Shown here: positions 63,060-64,000 of the stretch, piece after piece
Layout: every line of letters begins with the position of its first letter
Position numbering within the stretch: position 1 is the stretch's first letter
NCBI GenBank assembly: GCA_934364805.1
Contig: CAKRMH010000014.1
Span: 8,600 to 72,599, forward strand
Source: an uncultured Lachnospiraceae bacterium
GTDB lineage: Bacteria; Bacillota; Clostridia; Lachnospirales; Lachnospiraceae
DNA length: 64,000 nt
Direction of reading: 5' to 3'
Notes under the pieces: model-generated
Told to the model about the DNA's origin: nothing
The model's database searches: none
The model's input: the letters and a program-made list of their open reading frames with translations, nothing else
Translations under genes and position numbers: made by a program

Positions 63060-63313
63060 TTACTGTCTATTTCTCTCTTTCCTTTTGCCAGGCAGTAATT
63101 TATTTACTTTTTTGAATATTCTTATTTTCTCTTACTGCTTACTTTTCTTTTTTCTGTTTTCAGGCAGTATTTTCTTTACTTTTGGGACTTTCCGTTTTCT
63201 CTTTTACTGTCTAAAACCTTTAAATCTCAAAGTAAGCAGTAAATTTCCCCATTTATGTTGCCTTCTACATTCTTTTACTGCTTAGTTGCTACTTTCTGTT
63301 TTCTAGACAGTAA
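63060..63313. repeat. Four inverted repeats with 72-bp period
   Basis: Inverted repeats of 38-39 bp with ends TTACTG and CAGTAA lie at 63060-63098, 63132-63169, 63204-63242 and 63275-63313. Starts are 72, 72 and 71 bp apart. The plus strand between arms is pyrimidine-rich. The arms pair as TTACTGYY with RRCAGTAA. The reading frame that crosses them has no coding character. Confidence 0.85.
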
Positions 63314-63324
63314 TTGTCTGCATA

Positions 63325-63362
63325 TTGCGAAGCTTAACGGTCGGGTTTGCGGAGCTTAACAG
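63325..63362. repeat. 16-bp direct repeat
   Basis: TTGCGAAGCTTAACGG (63325-63340) is repeated as TTGCGGAGCTTAACAG (63347-63362), two differences, 22 bp apart. Confidence 0.6.
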
Positions 63363-63399
63363 CCATATTCCAGAATAAAGCGATCACTAAATAGACATT

Positions 63400-63571
63400 A
63401 GCAGAACAATCCTTTGTTCTGCTTGATTACAGTAAGCAGCAGTCTGAAATCCAGTCAATGGGACATTTATGTCGGCTTTAGCCCTTGCCATTGACTTGAA
63501 TGAAGACTGTGGTATAAACGACCGTTTTATCTCGGAAAGCGGCTGTTCTAAAACGGAATAGCGACCGCTGA
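63400..63571. ncRNA. Candidate structured non-coding element
   Basis: Hairpin AGCAGAACAA/TTGTTCTGCT (63400-63423, 4-base loop). Then CAGTCT pairs with AGACTG and, inside, AGTCAATGG pairs with CCATTGACT with a 7/7 internal loop; the closed loop holds GACA-TTTA-TGTC and GGC-TTTA-GCC, giving a branched fold (about 63435-63510). A third stem pairs AGCGG/CCGCT and CTGTTC/GAATAG (about 63538-63569). The active strand and function are unknown; a DNA structure is also possible. Confidence 0.45.
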
Positions 63572-63629
63572 GCCCCGTAAAATGCAATTGTCGAATTGAA
63601 TGTCATATATGCGGCTATATCATATATGG

Positions 63630-63759
63630 ATTTGTTGTTATTTGTGACTTTACTGTGTTTTACGTGAACTTGCTATTATATATGAATTTACTGTTTTATG
63701 TGGATTTATTATTATATGCAGATTTACTGTTTTACGTGGATTTGCTGTTATTTGAGTAA
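63630..63759. repeat. Iteron-like 18-bp tandem repeat tract
   Basis: Units similar to TTTACTGTTTTAYGTGGA repeat with exact 18-bp phase from 63669 to 63740 (four units). Looser copies lie on both sides. The tract is AT-rich. Such short tandem repeats occur in plasmid and mobile-element replication origins, but no replication gene is adjacent inside the window. Confidence 0.6.
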
Positions 63760-63860
63760 CTTTGGGCTCTGAATACGCTCCAGATTGGATATGAATTTGT
63801 AAGTGCGAGCACTTTATGATATGAAACAGAATATTGTAAGAAAATATATTATAAAAAATA

Positions 63861-63891
63861 CAGGGGAAGTGAATATCACTTCCCCTGTATA
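63861..63891 (-). terminator. Terminator of the gene at the right edge
   Basis: ATACAGGGGAAGTGA and TCACTTCCCCTGTAT pair perfectly over 14-15 bp. On the minus strand ATTTTTTATAA follows. It lies 29 bp behind the stop of the partial gene at 63920. Confidence 0.9.
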
Positions 63892-63919
63892 AATGCTAGT
63901 TTATATAATAATCTATTGA

Positions 63920-64000
63920 TTATTCGTAAGCGCCTAGTTTCAGGGTGGATTTAAAATCATCACAAAATTTGCCATAATTATAGATGATAGATGCCAGCAT
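63920..64000 (-). CDS. C-terminal end of an unknown gene (cut by window edge)
   Basis: An open minus-strand frame enters from the edge and ends at 63920 after 26 residues, ending CDDFKSTLKLGAYE. A Met codon falls exactly at the edge, but nothing shows that it is the start. The terminator at 63861-63891 right behind supports a real gene end. The product cannot be identified from this piece. Confidence 0.6.
   Translation of the reverse strand: MLASIIYNYGKFCDDFKSTLKLGAYE

Larger units (their letters stand above)
63037..63919. other. Repeat-rich non-coding stretch
   Basis: About 880 bp with no supported gene. In order it holds a 72-bp-period array (63060-63313), a 16-bp direct repeat (63325-63340, 63347-63362), a hairpin (63400-63423), nested stems (63435-63510), another stem (about 63515-63571), an 18-bp repeat tract (63630-63759) and a terminator (63861-63891). 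Parts are described separately. The concentration suggests a functional non-coding element. Confidence 0.6.

Noticed and set aside
63010..63285. 91-codon plus-strand frame rich in Phe and Leu
   Set aside because: It is a translation of the pyrimidine-rich repeat array and overlaps the 5' part of the minus-strand gene; no ribosome-binding site.
63060..63313. CRISPR-like pattern with 72-bp period
   Set aside because: The repeated parts are the ends of inverted repeats, with low identity inside and spacers of similar pyrimidine composition. No cas genes are present.
63387..63587. 66-codon minus-strand frame
   Set aside because: It starts at TTG without a ribosome-binding site and coincides with the hairpin-rich region. 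It is not called as a gene, though conservation could change that.

Overview
The window looks like a chromosome segment of a spore-lineage Clostridia bacterium, most likely a Lachnospiraceae. The reasons are the hup-rqcP pair, spoVG, a CotS-type kinase, GlgC/GlgD subunits, a zinc-ribbon S14, rpsD inside the alpha operon, an S-box in front of metK and T-box leaders. Base composition is moderate and nearly all genes lie on the minus strand. No rRNA, tRNA, CRISPR array or intact insertion sequence was found.

Layout. 1-13.4 kb (minus): rqcP (cut by the edge), hup, a PEGA lipoprotein, a CotS-like kinase, cca, a large pseudo-ATPase/TPR/GGDEF protein, an RluA-type pseudouridine synthase, a small SdpI-like membrane protein, an orphan C-terminal piece of an ATPase, an OmpR/HisKA two-component pair, and metK behind a SAM-I riboswitch. 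13.4-14.6 kb (plus): an HD-GYP protein. 14.6-25.2 kb (minus): murA, aroK, a PrsA-like foldase lipoprotein, mfd, pth, spoVG, glgD, glgC. 25.4-30.5 kb (plus): murC, a DnaD-domain protein, a DnaI/DnaC-like helicase loader and a long-form PRPP synthase; a cluster of DnaA boxes precedes the dnaD promoter.

30.6-47.3 kb (minus) is the complete S10-spc-alpha supercluster from rpsJ to rplQ, with secY, adk, map, infA and a GTG-started rpmJ. A strong promoter and a structured leader precede rpsJ, and another promoter precedes rpmJ. 47.4-53.8 kb holds an rRNA methyltransferase (plus), then corA, trpS with a tryptophan T-box, and a self-regulated GntR/ABC operon. 54-58 kb has a CstA-family transporter behind its own T-box, a nitronate monooxygenase-like enzyme and a decayed gene. 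58.3-64 kb looks more accessory: an ABC exporter, a HAD hydrolase, an S41 peptidase, a nuclease-like protein whose reading frame lacks a normal start codon, and about 0.9 kb of repeat-rich non-coding DNA.

The most unusual signals are non-coding. (1) Two copies of a large palindromic element, in pth-mfd and in gntR-ABC, share two nearly identical cores but have outer stems of different sequence that still pair perfectly. (2) Two arrays with a period of about 72 bp occur, at 53.86-54.10 kb and 63.06-63.31 kb; the second is followed by nested hairpins and 18-bp iteron-like repeats. (3) DnaA boxes precede helicase-loading genes, one of them inside the murC terminator. (4) A T-box controls a CstA transporter. 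All functional readings of these are inference from sequence alone.
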